Part shown: positions 16,778 to 24,755 of the stretch, in pieces | How positions within the stretch are numbered: position 1 is the first letter of the stretch | Layout of the letters: each line of letters begins with the position of its first letter | Source: Methanothrix sp. | GTDB lineage: Archaea; Halobacteriota; Methanosarcinia; Methanotrichales; Methanotrichaceae | NCBI GenBank assembly: GCA_011620785.1 | Contig: WOYM01000051.1 | Location: forward strand, 1-32,581 | Length of the DNA: 32,581 nt | Direction of reading: 5' to 3' | Made by a program: the position numbers and the translations under genes | The notes under the pieces: model-generated | What the model saw: the letters and a program-made list of their open reading frames with translations, nothing else | What the model was told of the DNA's origin: nothing | The model's database searches: none

Positions 16778-17230
16778 ATGCGATACATCGCCTTAGCTCT
16801 ATTATTATCAATGACAATGGTCCTATTAATCAGCGGCAGCGTTAGTGGTGAGTGCATTGAGATCAGGGATGTCACAATGCATCTGGACAAAGATAGCGCT
16901 ACCTTTGAACTGAATTATACTCTGGATACCTTCACCCGCCTTTACGTGCTTGCTTTGGGATGCCGGCATTTGGAGCCGGACCTGATCTCTTTCCTGGGTG
17001 GGTACAAAGATGTAAAGCTCATAAAGGCAGACGAGAATGGTGCGGCTCTTCAGGTTAACGGGGCGGGAAAGAATATCGATGACTTCTACCTATTTTACTC
17101 CTGTCCTTTTGGCTCAAAGGATAAACCGCTGAAAAAGGAGATAGAGAAGCTATCCGTGGTATATCCCGAGGGCAAGATTGAGACATTTTATAACGTCAAC
17201 TCCACGCAGAATGTCTTTTGTGGGGAGTAA
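16778..17230 (+). CDS. Secreted protein of unknown function
   Basis: 150 residues. A clear signal peptide (about 1-24: YIALALLLSMTMVLLISGSV, cleavage likely near SGSVSG) is followed by a beta-rich domain of about 125 residues. Four Cys remain after cleavage, at CIEI, LGCRHL, YSCPFG and VFCGE, and could form two disulfides. I do not recognise a named family. Translation probably depends on the DUF2116 gene two bases upstream, so a membrane-associated pair is plausible. After the stop, 17231-17355 holds the glgP control region. Confidence 0.7.
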   Translation: MRYIALALLLSMTMVLLISGSVSGECIEIRDVTMHLDKDSATFELNYTLDTFTRLYVLALGCRHLEPDLISFLGGYKDVKLIKADENGAALQVNGAGKNIDDFYLFYSCPFGSKDKPLKKEIEKLSVVYPEGKIETFYNVNSTQNVFCGE

Positions 17231-17273
17231 GACAGTATTCGATGCAAATACCATTCTGCGGGCTTGTATGACC

Positions 17274-17311
17274 ATCAGATGGCCATATCATCTGATATCG
17301 AAGGCTATATC
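17274..17311 (+). promoter_or_regulatory. Inverted repeat abutting the glgP promoter
   Basis: ATCAGATG at 17274-17281 and CATCTGAT at 17289-17296 form a perfect 8-bp inverted repeat with a 7-base spacer. Three bases later comes a strong core promoter, CGAAGGCTATATCA (17299-17312), predicting a start near 17333. The repeat sits where an activator, or a repressor competing with TFB, would bind. It lacks a following T-tract, so it is unlikely to be a terminator for the upstream gene. Confidence 0.5.
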
Positions 17312-17355
17312 ATTGAGAAAAACCGCATGGAAATTGCTTGGAGCTGAAACAGATC

Positions 17356-19545
17356 ATGAAAGGCATCAACGACAAATTTCCCCATCTGCCGGAGAGGATC
17401 GCCGGATTAAGAAAGCTGACCTACAACCTATGGTGGAGCTGGCACCCTGAGGGCAGGGAGTTATTTAAGCTCCTGCACAGGCAGGGCTGGTATCTGAGCG
17501 GTCACAATCCAGTAAAGATGCTCAACCAGATGGATGCGCATATGCTCAAAGCGGCATCAAATGATACTCATTTTCTGAGGCATTATGATTCTGTTATGGC
17601 CAGGTTCGAGGGCTATATGGAGCCTGAAACCAGCTGGTTTTGCGCCGGCAGTCGTGAGCCGGAGAGATGCGCTATTGCCTACTTCTCAGCAGAATACGGC
17701 CTGCATCATGCCCTTCCCTTTTATGCCGGCGGTCTGGGATTCCTGGCCGGGGACTACCTGAAAGAGTGCAGTGACCTGGGCATCCCTCTGGTAGGATTGG
17801 GATTCATGTATCCCCAGGGCTACCTCCGCCAGATGGTCTCAGCAGACGGCTGGCAGATTGGAGCTTGCGAGATGGTGGACAGAGAGAATGCGCCAATTCA
17901 CAAGGTGCTTGATGGGGATGGAAGCCCACTCTCGGTCAAGGTTCCGGTCATGGACCCTCCCCTCACACTCGAGGTCTGGATGGTTCAGGTGGGAAGGACC
18001 AAGCTCTATCTGATAGATACCTCCAGCGAGGCCAACGAATCGCAGAACCGGATCATCTCCGACCGGCTCTATACCGGCGACCGGGAGATGCGCCTGCGCC
18101 AGGAGATTGTCCTGGGAATCGGCGGAGCAAGGGTATTGCAGGCTCTGGGCGAGGATTATTCCGTCCTTCATCTGAACGAGGGCCATCCCGCTTTCGCCGT
18201 GCTGGAGAGGATCAGAGAAAAGGTCGAGCAGGGGATGAACTACAGCGAAGCCTCTGAGCTGGTCAGAAATACCACAGTGTTCACCACCCACACCCCGGTT
18301 CCAGCGGGGCACGATGCTTTTGCCTATCCGCTTCTGGAAAAGTATCTCTCATCCTATCTTCCAACCCTGGATCTTTCTATGGAGGAGTTCCTGAGACAGG
18401 GGCTCAATCCCGACCGGCCTGGTGAGTTCAATATGACCGCCTTCGCTCTTCGCAACTCAGCCTACCGTAATGCTGTGAGCAAGAAGCATGGAGAGGTGAG
18501 CAGGAGCATGTGGCAGCCCCTGTGGCCCCATCTTCCTGTGGATGAGGTTCCCATCGATTATGTCACCAATGGGATTCATGTCCCCACCTGGATCGACCGC
18601 CGGCTGGGTTATGACATCTTCAGCCGCTATATGGGCAGGACCTGGCTGGAGGAGCATGATGAGAGCCGCATCTGGGAGCTGGTCTGCGAGATTCCGGATG
18701 AGATCATCTGGAACCACCATAATGCCATGAAAAACATGCTGATCACCAAGATAAAGGAGCGAGCGCGGAACAAATGGCTGGAAGGTGGTGCCGAACCAGG
18801 CCAGATCATGGCCTCTGGAGTGTTGCTCGATCCCGCCGCCCTCACCCTGGGGTTTGCCAGGCGCTTCGCCTCTTATAAGCGACCTACCCTTCTCCTGCAG
18901 GATATGGATCGGCTGAGAAGGATTCTCAATGATCCCTGGAGGCCGGTTCAGATCATCTTTGCAGGAAAAGCGCATTGGGACGACCAGCAGAGCAAGATGC
19001 TCCTCCAGCAGGTATTCAATGCCGCCAAGGATAGAGTATCCGGAGGCAGGATTGCATTCGTCGAGGACTATGATGAGCTGCTGGCCCAGTATTTGGTGCA
19101 TGGCGTCGACGTCTGGGTGAACAACCCCGTCCCTCCCATGGAGGCAAGTGGAACCAGCGGAATGAAGGCTTCGGTGAATGGCGTTCCCCAGCTATCCGTC
19201 CTGGACGGCTGGTGGATTGAAGGGTACAATGGCAAAAACGGCTGGGCGTTCTCTGGTGCGGATGATGGGCTACAGAGAGATGCCAGGGACGCAGCCTCTA
19301 TCTATACTCTTCTGGAGAAGGATATAGTGCCACTGTATTATAATCTGGGCGAGGATGGCATTCCTCATGGCTGGGTGACAGTGATGAAGGAGGCCATCAG
19401 GATGACCGGTCCAAACTTCTCTGCCACCCGCATGGCCAAGGAGTATACTGACAAGTTCTATCGCCAGGCCATCGATGCCGCCATGATGGAAAGGCAAAAG
19501 AAAGAAAGAGGATTCGTAAAGCAGGATCTCTTCGGAAGGTTCTGA
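17356..19545 (+). CDS. glgP: Alpha-glucan (glycogen/maltodextrin) phosphorylase
   Basis: Releases glucose 1-phosphate from storage glucan. This is the short phosphorylase type of archaea and Thermotoga rather than the 800-residue animal/E. coli type. The start KLTYNLWWSWHPEGRELF is the DUF3417-like N-terminus of this type. FSAEYGLHHALPFYAGGLGFLAGDYLKE (positions about 110-137) and HLNEGHPAF form the sugar site. EASGTSGMKASVNG carries Lys604, the PLP-binding residue, so catalysis should be intact. ATG 17356 has GGAG 12 bases upstream and suits the predicted transcript start near 17333; the longer TTG 17338 start would lie almost at that point. Together with ppsA it suggests glycogen made and used by gluconeogenesis. 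Confidence 0.94.
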   Translation: MKGINDKFPHLPERIAGLRKLTYNLWWSWHPEGRELFKLLHRQGWYLSGHNPVKMLNQMDAHMLKAASNDTHFLRHYDSVMARFEGYMEPETSWFCAGSREPERCAIAYFSAEYGLHHALPFYAGGLGFLAGDYLKECSDLGIPLVGLGFMYPQGYLRQMVSADGWQIGACEMVDRENAPIHKVLDGDGSPLSVKVPVMDPPLTLEVWMVQVGRTKLYLIDTSSEANESQNRIISDRLYTGDREMRLRQEIVLGIGGARVLQALGEDYSVLHLNEGHPAFAVLERIREKVEQGMNYSEASELVRNTTVFTTHTPVPAGHDAFAYPLLEKYLSSYLPTLDLSMEEFLRQGLNPDRPGEFNMTAFALRNSAYRNAVSKKHGEVSRSMWQPLWPHLPVDEVPIDYVTNGIHVPTWIDRRLGYDIFSRYMGRTWLEEHDESRIWELVCEIPDEIIWNHHNAMKNMLITKIKERARNKWLEGGAEPGQIMASGVLLDPAALTLGFARRFASYKRPTLLLQDMDRLRRILNDPWRPVQIIFAGKAHWDDQQSKMLLQQVFNAAKDRVSGGRIAFVEDYDELLAQYLVHGVDVWVNNPVPPMEASGTSGMKASVNGVPQLSVLDGWWIEGYNGKNGWAFSGADDGLQRDARDAASIYTLLEKDIVPLYYNLGEDGIPHGWVTVMKEAIRMTGPNFSATRMAKEYTDKFYRQAIDAAMMERQKKERGFVKQDLFGRF

Positions 19546-19588
19546 TCGAACTCATGCTGATCTCCTGATCGGGCCATCGATCGTTTGG

Positions 19589-19990
19589 TTAAGGCAGGAT
19601 CCTGATCCGCTCCCGATCGGAATCAACCTCGATAAAGGTCCCGCTCTTCAACTGGAGGATGTCGGGCGGCATCCTGTCCACCAGAGGGATTCCGCTGATG
19701 ATGGCGCCTACGGCCACGATTGGCTCAGAGCGAAGGTTGATCATGGCTGCTGGTGCCAGATCTCTTTTCTTTAGCTGATAGATGACATAAGAGCCTACTG
19801 TAGATCCTTTCCCCCCGGGGAATATGAGCACCTTGCCGCTGATGCTCTCGCCATATAGCTCATGGCCGGGATCGACCACCATTCCCGTCCTGGGGTCGAC
19901 ATTCCCCAGAAATGAGATGGCCATTTTCGTTACCAGTGCCGGGCCGCTGGCAAAGCCTGAGGCCACCTTATGGCAGGGAATCTCCCTCAC
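19589..19990 (-). CDS. Phosphomevalonate dehydratase small subunit (aconitase X swivel domain, DUF126)
   Basis: The small subunit of the [4Fe-4S] enzyme that dehydrates (R)-5-phosphomevalonate to trans-anhydromevalonate 5-phosphate in the archaeal mevalonate pathway. About 133 residues with the swivel-domain features FGNV-like SFLGNVDPRTGMVVDPGHEL, KVLIFPGGKGSTVGSYVIYQ and IPLVDRMPPDILQLKSG. GTG 19990 is chosen: GGGGAGGA lies eight bases upstream and the codon overlaps the large-subunit stop as GTGA. The longer GTG 20023 start would overlap the large subunit by 37 bases and adds an unlike N-terminus. Coupled translation fits a two-subunit complex. Confidence 0.92.
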   Translation of the reverse strand: MREIPCHKVASGFASGPALVTKMAISFLGNVDPRTGMVVDPGHELYGESISGKVLIFPGGKGSTVGSYVIYQLKKRDLAPAAMINLRSEPIVAVGAIISGIPLVDRMPPDILQLKSGTFIEVDSDRERIRILP

Positions 19991-21171
19991 GATCTCTTCC
20001 TCCCCAAAGCAACATCGATGCACTCCTCCAGGCTGCCGAAGGTAGCATCCACCCCCCCCAGCCCGGGCAGGTATACCAGGGCCTTGCCGGAGTTGACCAT
20101 CATCTTTTCAAATCCTTCTGTTGCGGGCGAAACCACCATACAGGTATCGCAAAAAACCCTGGCTCCGGATGATTCGATCCTGGCAACCAGATCGGGGCAG
20201 GCATCCTTGATCTTCCGGGCGGTGCAGACCCACATCTCTTTTTTCACCTTCTGCCCGGCCAGGAGATCGGCTATCCTCTCCAGCTCTTCTCCAGAGCAGT
20301 GAGGGCAACCCAGGGCCACTATATCGGCATCGTCTCCCCCGTGCTCATCATAGACCGCCTCGATCTCTTTCCTCTCGATGCTGATCCTCTCGCATCCATC
20401 ATAATTTGCGGTAGGCTCGGGCGGCTCAGGAGTGACGCCATCCACATAATAGAGGGCCACCGAGCCGCTGGCGGCCATCGCTGCCCCCAGGGCCTTTAGC
20501 TCGTCTTTCGTGGGAGAAGAGCGAAGGCGGAAGAGGGGAACTCCATCCCCGACCTCTTTGCCAACCAGAAATCCAAGAGCACCATAGTCAGAGCCCTCAA
20601 GTTCCGCTTTCGCCTCGATGACATGGCTGGGCTGCCGGTTGTGATCCAGGTGGTAGCCATATAAAGCGGTCTTGCCGATCAAGGCAGCAGCCAAGGCAGA
20701 CGGTCCTCCCTCCCGATTGGTCCGGGCGCCAATAACCGAGTTGGCATAGCAGACCGCTGAGGACTCGCTCCAGGCCAGGTGGTCTCCCCGTTCGGCCAGA
20801 CTATCATAGATCTGATAGGGGGTGCAGGTGCAGTCGATGATCACACCCAGCCGGCGATAGGCCTCTATCGTCTCCTGCTGCTTAGAGGCAAACTCCTCGC
20901 TGATTCCCATCTCTTTGTAGCGAAATAGGTCCATCCCGGCAGGATTGAGAATGCTGGGAACGACCACCTGGCCCTCAAGATCGGATATCCATTCCAGGCC
21001 AGCGTCCCCGATATTCTTGTAGGAGACCCCGGCGATCTGCACCGATCTCACAGGCACGAGCCTCTCTGCCCCATAAATATCCCCTAAAGCCACCAGGATC
21101 TCCATCATCCGCCGGAGGGTCTCCCCTTGATCTCCCCGGTATATGGCCTCTTCATCGCGAGACATATACAT
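19987..21171 (-). CDS. Phosphomevalonate dehydratase large subunit (aconitase X catalytic, DUF521)
   Basis: The catalytic aconitase X subunit, 394 residues, for isoprenoid (archaeal lipid) synthesis. Family blocks: EAIYRGDQGETLRRMMEIL, PVRSVQIAGVSYKNIGDAG, the segment IIDCTCTPYQ, WSESSAVCYANSVIGARTNR, GCPHCS and VFCDTCMVVSP. Cysteines in the DCTC, GCPHC and FCDTC segments are candidates for the Fe-S cluster ligands. The small subunit follows with a four-base overlap. A good BRE/TATA pair at 21192-21207 gives the pair its own promoter, with ATG 21171 or 21165 at or just after the predicted transcript start. It is separated from mtrH by 39 bases on the same strand, so some read-through is possible. 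Confidence 0.93.
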   Translation of the reverse strand: MYMSRDEEAIYRGDQGETLRRMMEILVALGDIYGAERLVPVRSVQIAGVSYKNIGDAGLEWISDLEGQVVVPSILNPAGMDLFRYKEMGISEEFASKQQETIEAYRRLGVIIDCTCTPYQIYDSLAERGDHLAWSESSAVCYANSVIGARTNREGGPSALAAALIGKTALYGYHLDHNRQPSHVIEAKAELEGSDYGALGFLVGKEVGDGVPLFRLRSSPTKDELKALGAAMAASGSVALYYVDGVTPEPPEPTANYDGCERISIERKEIEAVYDEHGGDDADIVALGCPHCSGEELERIADLLAGQKVKKEMWVCTARKIKDACPDLVARIESSGARVFCDTCMVVSPATEGFEKMMVNSGKALVYLPGLGGVDATFGSLEECIDVALGRKRS

Positions 21172-21191
21172 GCCCAGGACTTCTCCTTTTG

Positions 21192-21207
21192 GGTATAAAT
21201 CATTTCC
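21192..21207 (-). promoter_or_regulatory. Promoter of the phosphomevalonate dehydratase genes
   Basis: On the minus strand, GGAAATG (BRE, 21207-21201) is followed by ATTTATACC (TATA, 21200-21192). The predicted transcription start is about 21172, next to ATG 21171, so the mRNA is probably leaderless. AAAAGGAGAA at about 21189-21180 would lie upstream of that start. Confidence 0.55.
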
Positions 21208-21210
21208 AAT

Positions 21211-22134
21211 CTAAACCAGGCGGAAGATGGGATGGGTGGCCTCGGGATAGACCTCCAGATCCTTTACCGCCTCTGCCACCAGAATATCGGCCATGGCCGC
21301 TGCCGGAAAGATGACCTCGCCGCTCTCAATGGGCCCATAGAGGAGAAAGTCGCCTCCCATGGCAAGCTGCATGCAAGCAGCAGCGGCATCGCAGCAGCTT
21401 CGGTTGCTCTTCATCCTATCCTTGAGCCACTGCCAGGAGCTGACTGCATTATGAATTCCCGAGCCAACAGGCAGTCCGAGGCGTGATTTGGCAACCACCG
21501 AGAAGCGCAGAGAAGACCCCGCTCCGCTGCCCATCGGCACCACCCCTGGATCGATGAGAATGTTGCTGAACCCAAGCCTCTTTGCCAGGGGTATCAGTCC
21601 CTCGTCTCTCACCAGGCCACCATTCTCCAAGATCCGCATGGCTCCTTCCACCCCCGGCTCGCCGGGATTGTAAGCGAGGATGATGGCGCTGTCAACTTCA
21701 TTCTCCAGCAAGGCCCGGGCCTCGGCATCATCTGTGGCAATGCTTATGCTGTTGTATATGGCCTTGTCTGCATACCCCAATTCCGAGAGCAGCGATAGGG
21801 CCAGAGAGCGAGTGCTCCTCTCTGCCGAGTCGACGATAAACGGCCCCGACCAGACCTCTTCCGCAAAATCCAGATATTTCCGCAGGGCGGGAACGGTCCG
21901 GGCATAGATATGCAGGACAAAAGGGCAACCGGTCTCACTGGAAAGCTCAGATTGGCGCAGAACTAGCCTCTCCGCTGCGGCCCGATCGAATATGCCCCGC
22001 TCATCATCCTCCACAATCCTGTGCCCCTGATAGAAGATGGTGCCGCAAAGGACGGTTGGCAGCTCTCCAGGCTGGCCACCAAACCTTACCCCGGCCACAT
22101 TAACCATGGACTGCTCATTCTTAAACCGGAACAT
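21211..22134 (-). CDS. mtrH: MtrH-family methyltransferase (tetrahydromethanopterin S-methyltransferase subunit H homologue)
   Basis: MtrH transfers the methyl group between methyl-tetrahydromethanopterin and the corrinoid on MtrA; it has a TIM-barrel fold and is peripheral and soluble. About 307 residues from ATG 22134. The start MFRFKNEQSMVNVAGVRFGG and the blocks GQPGELPTVLCGTIFYQGH, RGIFDRAAAERLVLRQSELS, SAIILAYNPGEPGVEG, IDPGVVPMGSGAGSS and DFLLYGPIESGEVIFPA follow canonical MtrH along its length. ATG 22134 lies four bases after the mtrA stop, with GAGGGATGAG upstream; the longer frame to 22194 would overlap mtrA. No other mtr gene (B-G) is present, so this looks like the second copy called MtxH in Methanosarcina rather than the main complex. 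Confidence 0.9.
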   Translation of the reverse strand: MFRFKNEQSMVNVAGVRFGGQPGELPTVLCGTIFYQGHRIVEDDERGIFDRAAAERLVLRQSELSSETGCPFVLHIYARTVPALRKYLDFAEEVWSGPFIVDSAERSTRSLALSLLSELGYADKAIYNSISIATDDAEARALLENEVDSAIILAYNPGEPGVEGAMRILENGGLVRDEGLIPLAKRLGFSNILIDPGVVPMGSGAGSSLRFSVVAKSRLGLPVGSGIHNAVSSWQWLKDRMKSNRSCCDAAAACMQLAMGGDFLLYGPIESGEVIFPAAAMADILVAEAVKDLEVYPEATHPIFRLV

Positions 22135-22138
22135 GATC

Positions 22139-22759
22139 TCATCCCTCGGACTCAACCAGCCATCTGGTCGTGTCCATGCTGACCCCCGCTCCAAATGTCA
22201 GATCGCTATCGCCTGATAACATCTCCTGACGGGCCGCCTTTCTCTTGATCACCTGGTAGGGCTCCTCTGAAAAAGGCATTGCGAGGTGATTGTACTGGGA
22301 GACCAGCATTTCTATCTCTTTCATGTCCTCCAGGCCAATCCTGTCTATAAGCTCCACCTGCCGCTGAAAACGCTCGACGGCCTGAACGGAGAGGTTCTGA
22401 ATGAAGGGTATCGCTCCCTTCGATCCGATTATCCTCCCTTTTTCATCGATTCCATTTTTATGGAGAGCGAGCAGAGTATTTCCTGGCAGATGGCCCTTCG
22501 ACTCCACTCCGCAGACGATGAGGAACCTTATGTTGCTGTTGCTGATCACATTGGCCACTATCTTCTCCAATCCCAGGTTCTCAGTCTTGCAGGGTCCGGA
22601 TATGGCTGTACCCCTGGGGTTGAAGGTGCTGGCCAAAGTGACCACCGCCACTCCTGCTCTGGGGTCGCCTAACCGATATTCGCCTCGAACCGGCGGCCAG
22701 GGATCCAGATACCCCTGATTCGCATAGTCACATTCGGTTTTTTTGCATTCCTCAGCCAT
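22139..22759 (-). CDS. mtrA: MtrA-family corrinoid protein without membrane anchor
   Basis: The corrinoid-carrying subunit. About 206 residues from ATG 22759, which has AGGAG five bases upstream; the frame is open to 22843 but the extra residues are unlike MtrA. The core WPPVRGEYRLGDPRAGVAVV, ISGPCKTENLGLEKIVANVI and VCGVESKGHLPGNTLLALH are typical; His90 in KGH is the expected axial cobalt ligand. Canonical MtrA ends in a membrane helix, but this protein ends at TTRWLVESEG with no hydrophobic segment, so it is soluble. The N-terminus has CKKTEC, a Cys pair I do not associate with standard MtrA. Pairing with mtrH alone resembles the mtxAH pair of Methanosarcina. Confidence 0.9.
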   Translation of the reverse strand: MAEECKKTECDYANQGYLDPWPPVRGEYRLGDPRAGVAVVTLASTFNPRGTAISGPCKTENLGLEKIVANVISNSNIRFLIVCGVESKGHLPGNTLLALHKNGIDEKGRIIGSKGAIPFIQNLSVQAVERFQRQVELIDRIGLEDMKEIEMLVSQYNHLAMPFSEEPYQVIKRKAARQEMLSGDSDLTFGAGVSMDTTRWLVESEG

Positions 22760-22820
22760 ATGGCTCCTGCAGATCTGATGATGGATTGATCCGCATATCT
22801 TTCTGGGTTGACTGATAGGC

Positions 22821-22881
22821 ATATAATTGTTTCTGATTTCCACAAGATTGAATGGCTATGAAAAATTGAAATATCATGATA
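22821..22881. promoter_or_regulatory. mtrA promoter and 10-bp palindrome in the divergent intergenic region
   Basis: On the minus strand AGAAACA (BRE) and AATTATAT (TATA, about 22828-22821) predict an mtrA transcript start near 22799 and a leader of about 40 bases. On the plus-strand side, TATCATGATA at 22872-22881 is a perfect 10-bp palindrome. It overlaps a weak TATA-like stretch (GAAATATCA) for the winged-helix gene at 22957. It is a candidate operator for that regulator. Confidence 0.4.
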
Positions 22882-22956
22882 CAGGATAAACATGCGTGAT
22901 CTGAAATGGAAACTACTTCGCAGGAATTTGGTCATACAAAGAGATGGTGGCACTAA

Positions 22957-23331
22957 ATGGCCTCATACAAGGAAAGAATACTGGAAGTCATAGGGGAGTC
23001 TGAGGTGGGCCTGACCACGGTTGATGTGGCCAAAAAGGCAAGGGTCAGCAAGACTACAGTGATTAAGTATCTCTCTGTGCTCAGCTCCGAGGGAGAGGTC
23101 GAGTTCGTGGAGGTGGGACCATCAAAGCTCTGGAGGACGAGAAACACGAGCGTAAGGCATGGGGAAGGGAAGGAAGGGGCGATGAATGCGGAGGCATTTC
23201 CCATGATGGACATAGATTTTCATAGCGGCGAGGAAGAGACTGTCTATTTCTCATTTCGGGTCAAAACGGAACAGATATGCAAACTGATGAAGCGCGCCAA
23301 GAGATGCGGTTGTGAGGCCACAGAGAGTTGA
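22957..23331 (+). CDS. Winged-helix DNA-binding protein
   Basis: 124 residues. The N-terminal 60 form a winged helix: YKERILEVIGESEVGLTTVD, then VAKKARVSKTTVIKYLSVLS as the helix-turn-helix, then the wing EGEVEFVEVGPSKLWRTR. The C-terminal part (about 75-124) has FHSGEEETVYFSFRVKTEQI and a Cys pair in KRCGCEATES; I do not recognise it. GGTGG lies about seven bases before the ATG. The stop TGA at 23329-23331 lies 14 bases before the ATPase start, so the two are co-transcribed. It diverges from mtrA across 197 bases, and may control that operon; this is inferred only from position. Confidence 0.8.
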   Translation: MASYKERILEVIGESEVGLTTVDVAKKARVSKTTVIKYLSVLSSEGEVEFVEVGPSKLWRTRNTSVRHGEGKEGAMNAEAFPMMDIDFHSGEEETVYFSFRVKTEQICKLMKRAKRCGCEATES

Positions 23332-23345
23332 TGGAGGATATGTTA

Positions 23346-24716
23346 ATGCAAAGCAATGATCAGCCCTCCATACCAACGGAGATCAAAGAATTCTTTCATG
23401 TCGATAAAGGCCAGACGCTTCTCATCAAGGGCATGCCGGGGACGGGCAAGACCACCCTCGCCCTGGAGATCATGAGCAGCCTGTGCGAGGAGAGAAACGG
23501 AATATACATATCCACTCGAGTGGATCCGGCACGGCTCTATGCCACAAATCCCTGGATCGAGAAGGTTCTCATGCCCAAGAACGTGGTCAATGCCACTCAA
23601 ACCAAGCTCTTGGCTAGCCTGAATAAGACGAGCAAGGATCTATCCAACTACTATGCGGTCATGGACTTCTTCCGGCTCTTCTTCGAGGAGACGGAGGAGA
23701 TGGACAATCCCATGATCATCATCGATAGCTGGGACGCAGTCCTTAATTACACCTCCCACTTGATAGGCACCTCTCAGCACAGCTTCGAGCAGAACATCTG
23801 CGAGTTTGCCCGTGATCTGGACACTCACCTCGTTTTCGTCTCCGAGTTCGCCGATGTTATGCCCCTGGACTACATCGTCGATGGGGTGGTGACCATGGAG
23901 CAGTTCAATCTGCCCGGCCATACCGGAGGGAACATGAGGAACCGCTACGTCCGGCAGATCAAGCTGGAAAAGCTGCGCGGGGTCGAGATCAACCAGAAGA
24001 CCTATACCGTCACATTGCACAATGGCCGGTTCAGGTTTTTTGAGCCTTACCGGGAGCATAATGATGCGCGCATCGTGAGCGATGGGGTTAGAGTTCCCGA
24101 TCCTTCTGAAGACCGGATATCTACCGGCATTCCAGACCTGGATATCGTCACCGGCGGCCTGAAGTACGGCTCGTGCAACGTCCTGGAGATAAATCATGGA
24201 GTGGGCAAGAGGTACTACCAGATGCTGACCGCCCTGGCCTCAAATGCCATCAAGAACGGCCGGGGAGTTTTCATCCTGCCCAGCATCGGCTATCAGCTAA
24301 GTTCGCGGGACATCTTTGTGCCCACCAATGTCATAGTCTCCCAGCCGGAGGGGGATGACGCCAGGGCCTGGGGAAAGGATCTGCTGGAGAAGTGGGATGC
24401 ATTGCGAGAAAGGACCGGCCGGCCCATTCTGAACATAATCGGCCTGGACTCCATTGAGTTCTCCTTCGGCTACAAGGAATCGCTGAATCTGACCAACCTG
24501 ATGATCAGAAACTGGAAGGAGACCAACGACATCAATGTGCTGGTGGTAAAGAGCGGCCAGGAGAGCATGAACATGGCCATTCACACCGCAGACAGCTATT
24601 TCCTGGTAAATGAGCTGAACGGAGGGCTCTGCCTCTATGGGGTCATACCCAGGACTGAGCCCTACAATATGATTTTGGAGGACAGGAACAGGATCAGCCT
24701 GACGCCCATTGTATAG
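23346..24716 (+). CDS. GvpD/KaiC-like two-domain RecA-superfamily ATPase
   Basis: About 456 residues with two RecA-like domains. The first (about 1-240) has Walker A GMPGTGKTT at 29-37 and Walker B MIIID at 123-127, and resembles the P-loop domain of gas-vesicle regulator GvpD and archaeal KaiC/RAD55 proteins. The second starts near residue 258 with STGIPDLDIVTGGLKYGS, a KaiC-type opening, but its P-loop position reads EINHGVGKRYY, lacking the GKT/S, so it probably does not hydrolyse ATP. GGAGGA lies seven bases before ATG 23346, which decides the start over TTG 23328 and ATG 23331. No other gas-vesicle gene is visible, so a sensing or regulatory ATPase working with the winged-helix partner is more likely than gas-vesicle control. 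Confidence 0.82.
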   Translation: MQSNDQPSIPTEIKEFFHVDKGQTLLIKGMPGTGKTTLALEIMSSLCEERNGIYISTRVDPARLYATNPWIEKVLMPKNVVNATQTKLLASLNKTSKDLSNYYAVMDFFRLFFEETEEMDNPMIIIDSWDAVLNYTSHLIGTSQHSFEQNICEFARDLDTHLVFVSEFADVMPLDYIVDGVVTMEQFNLPGHTGGNMRNRYVRQIKLEKLRGVEINQKTYTVTLHNGRFRFFEPYREHNDARIVSDGVRVPDPSEDRISTGIPDLDIVTGGLKYGSCNVLEINHGVGKRYYQMLTALASNAIKNGRGVFILPSIGYQLSSRDIFVPTNVIVSQPEGDDARAWGKDLLEKWDALRERTGRPILNIIGLDSIEFSFGYKESLNLTNLMIRNWKETNDINVLVVKSGQESMNMAIHTADSYFLVNELNGGLCLYGVIPRTEPYNMILEDRNRISLTPIV

Positions 24717-24755
24717 GTGGGCGGAGCAAGTCCTGGTATTGCAGGATTCCATGGA

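Noticed and set aside
17274..17296. Rho-independent-like terminator after the secreted-protein gene
   Set aside because: The inverted repeat has no following T-tract and lies against a promoter; an operator is more likely.
23346..24716. Gas vesicle operon member GvpD
   Set aside because: Only the ATPase domain resembles GvpD; no other gas-vesicle genes are present in the window.
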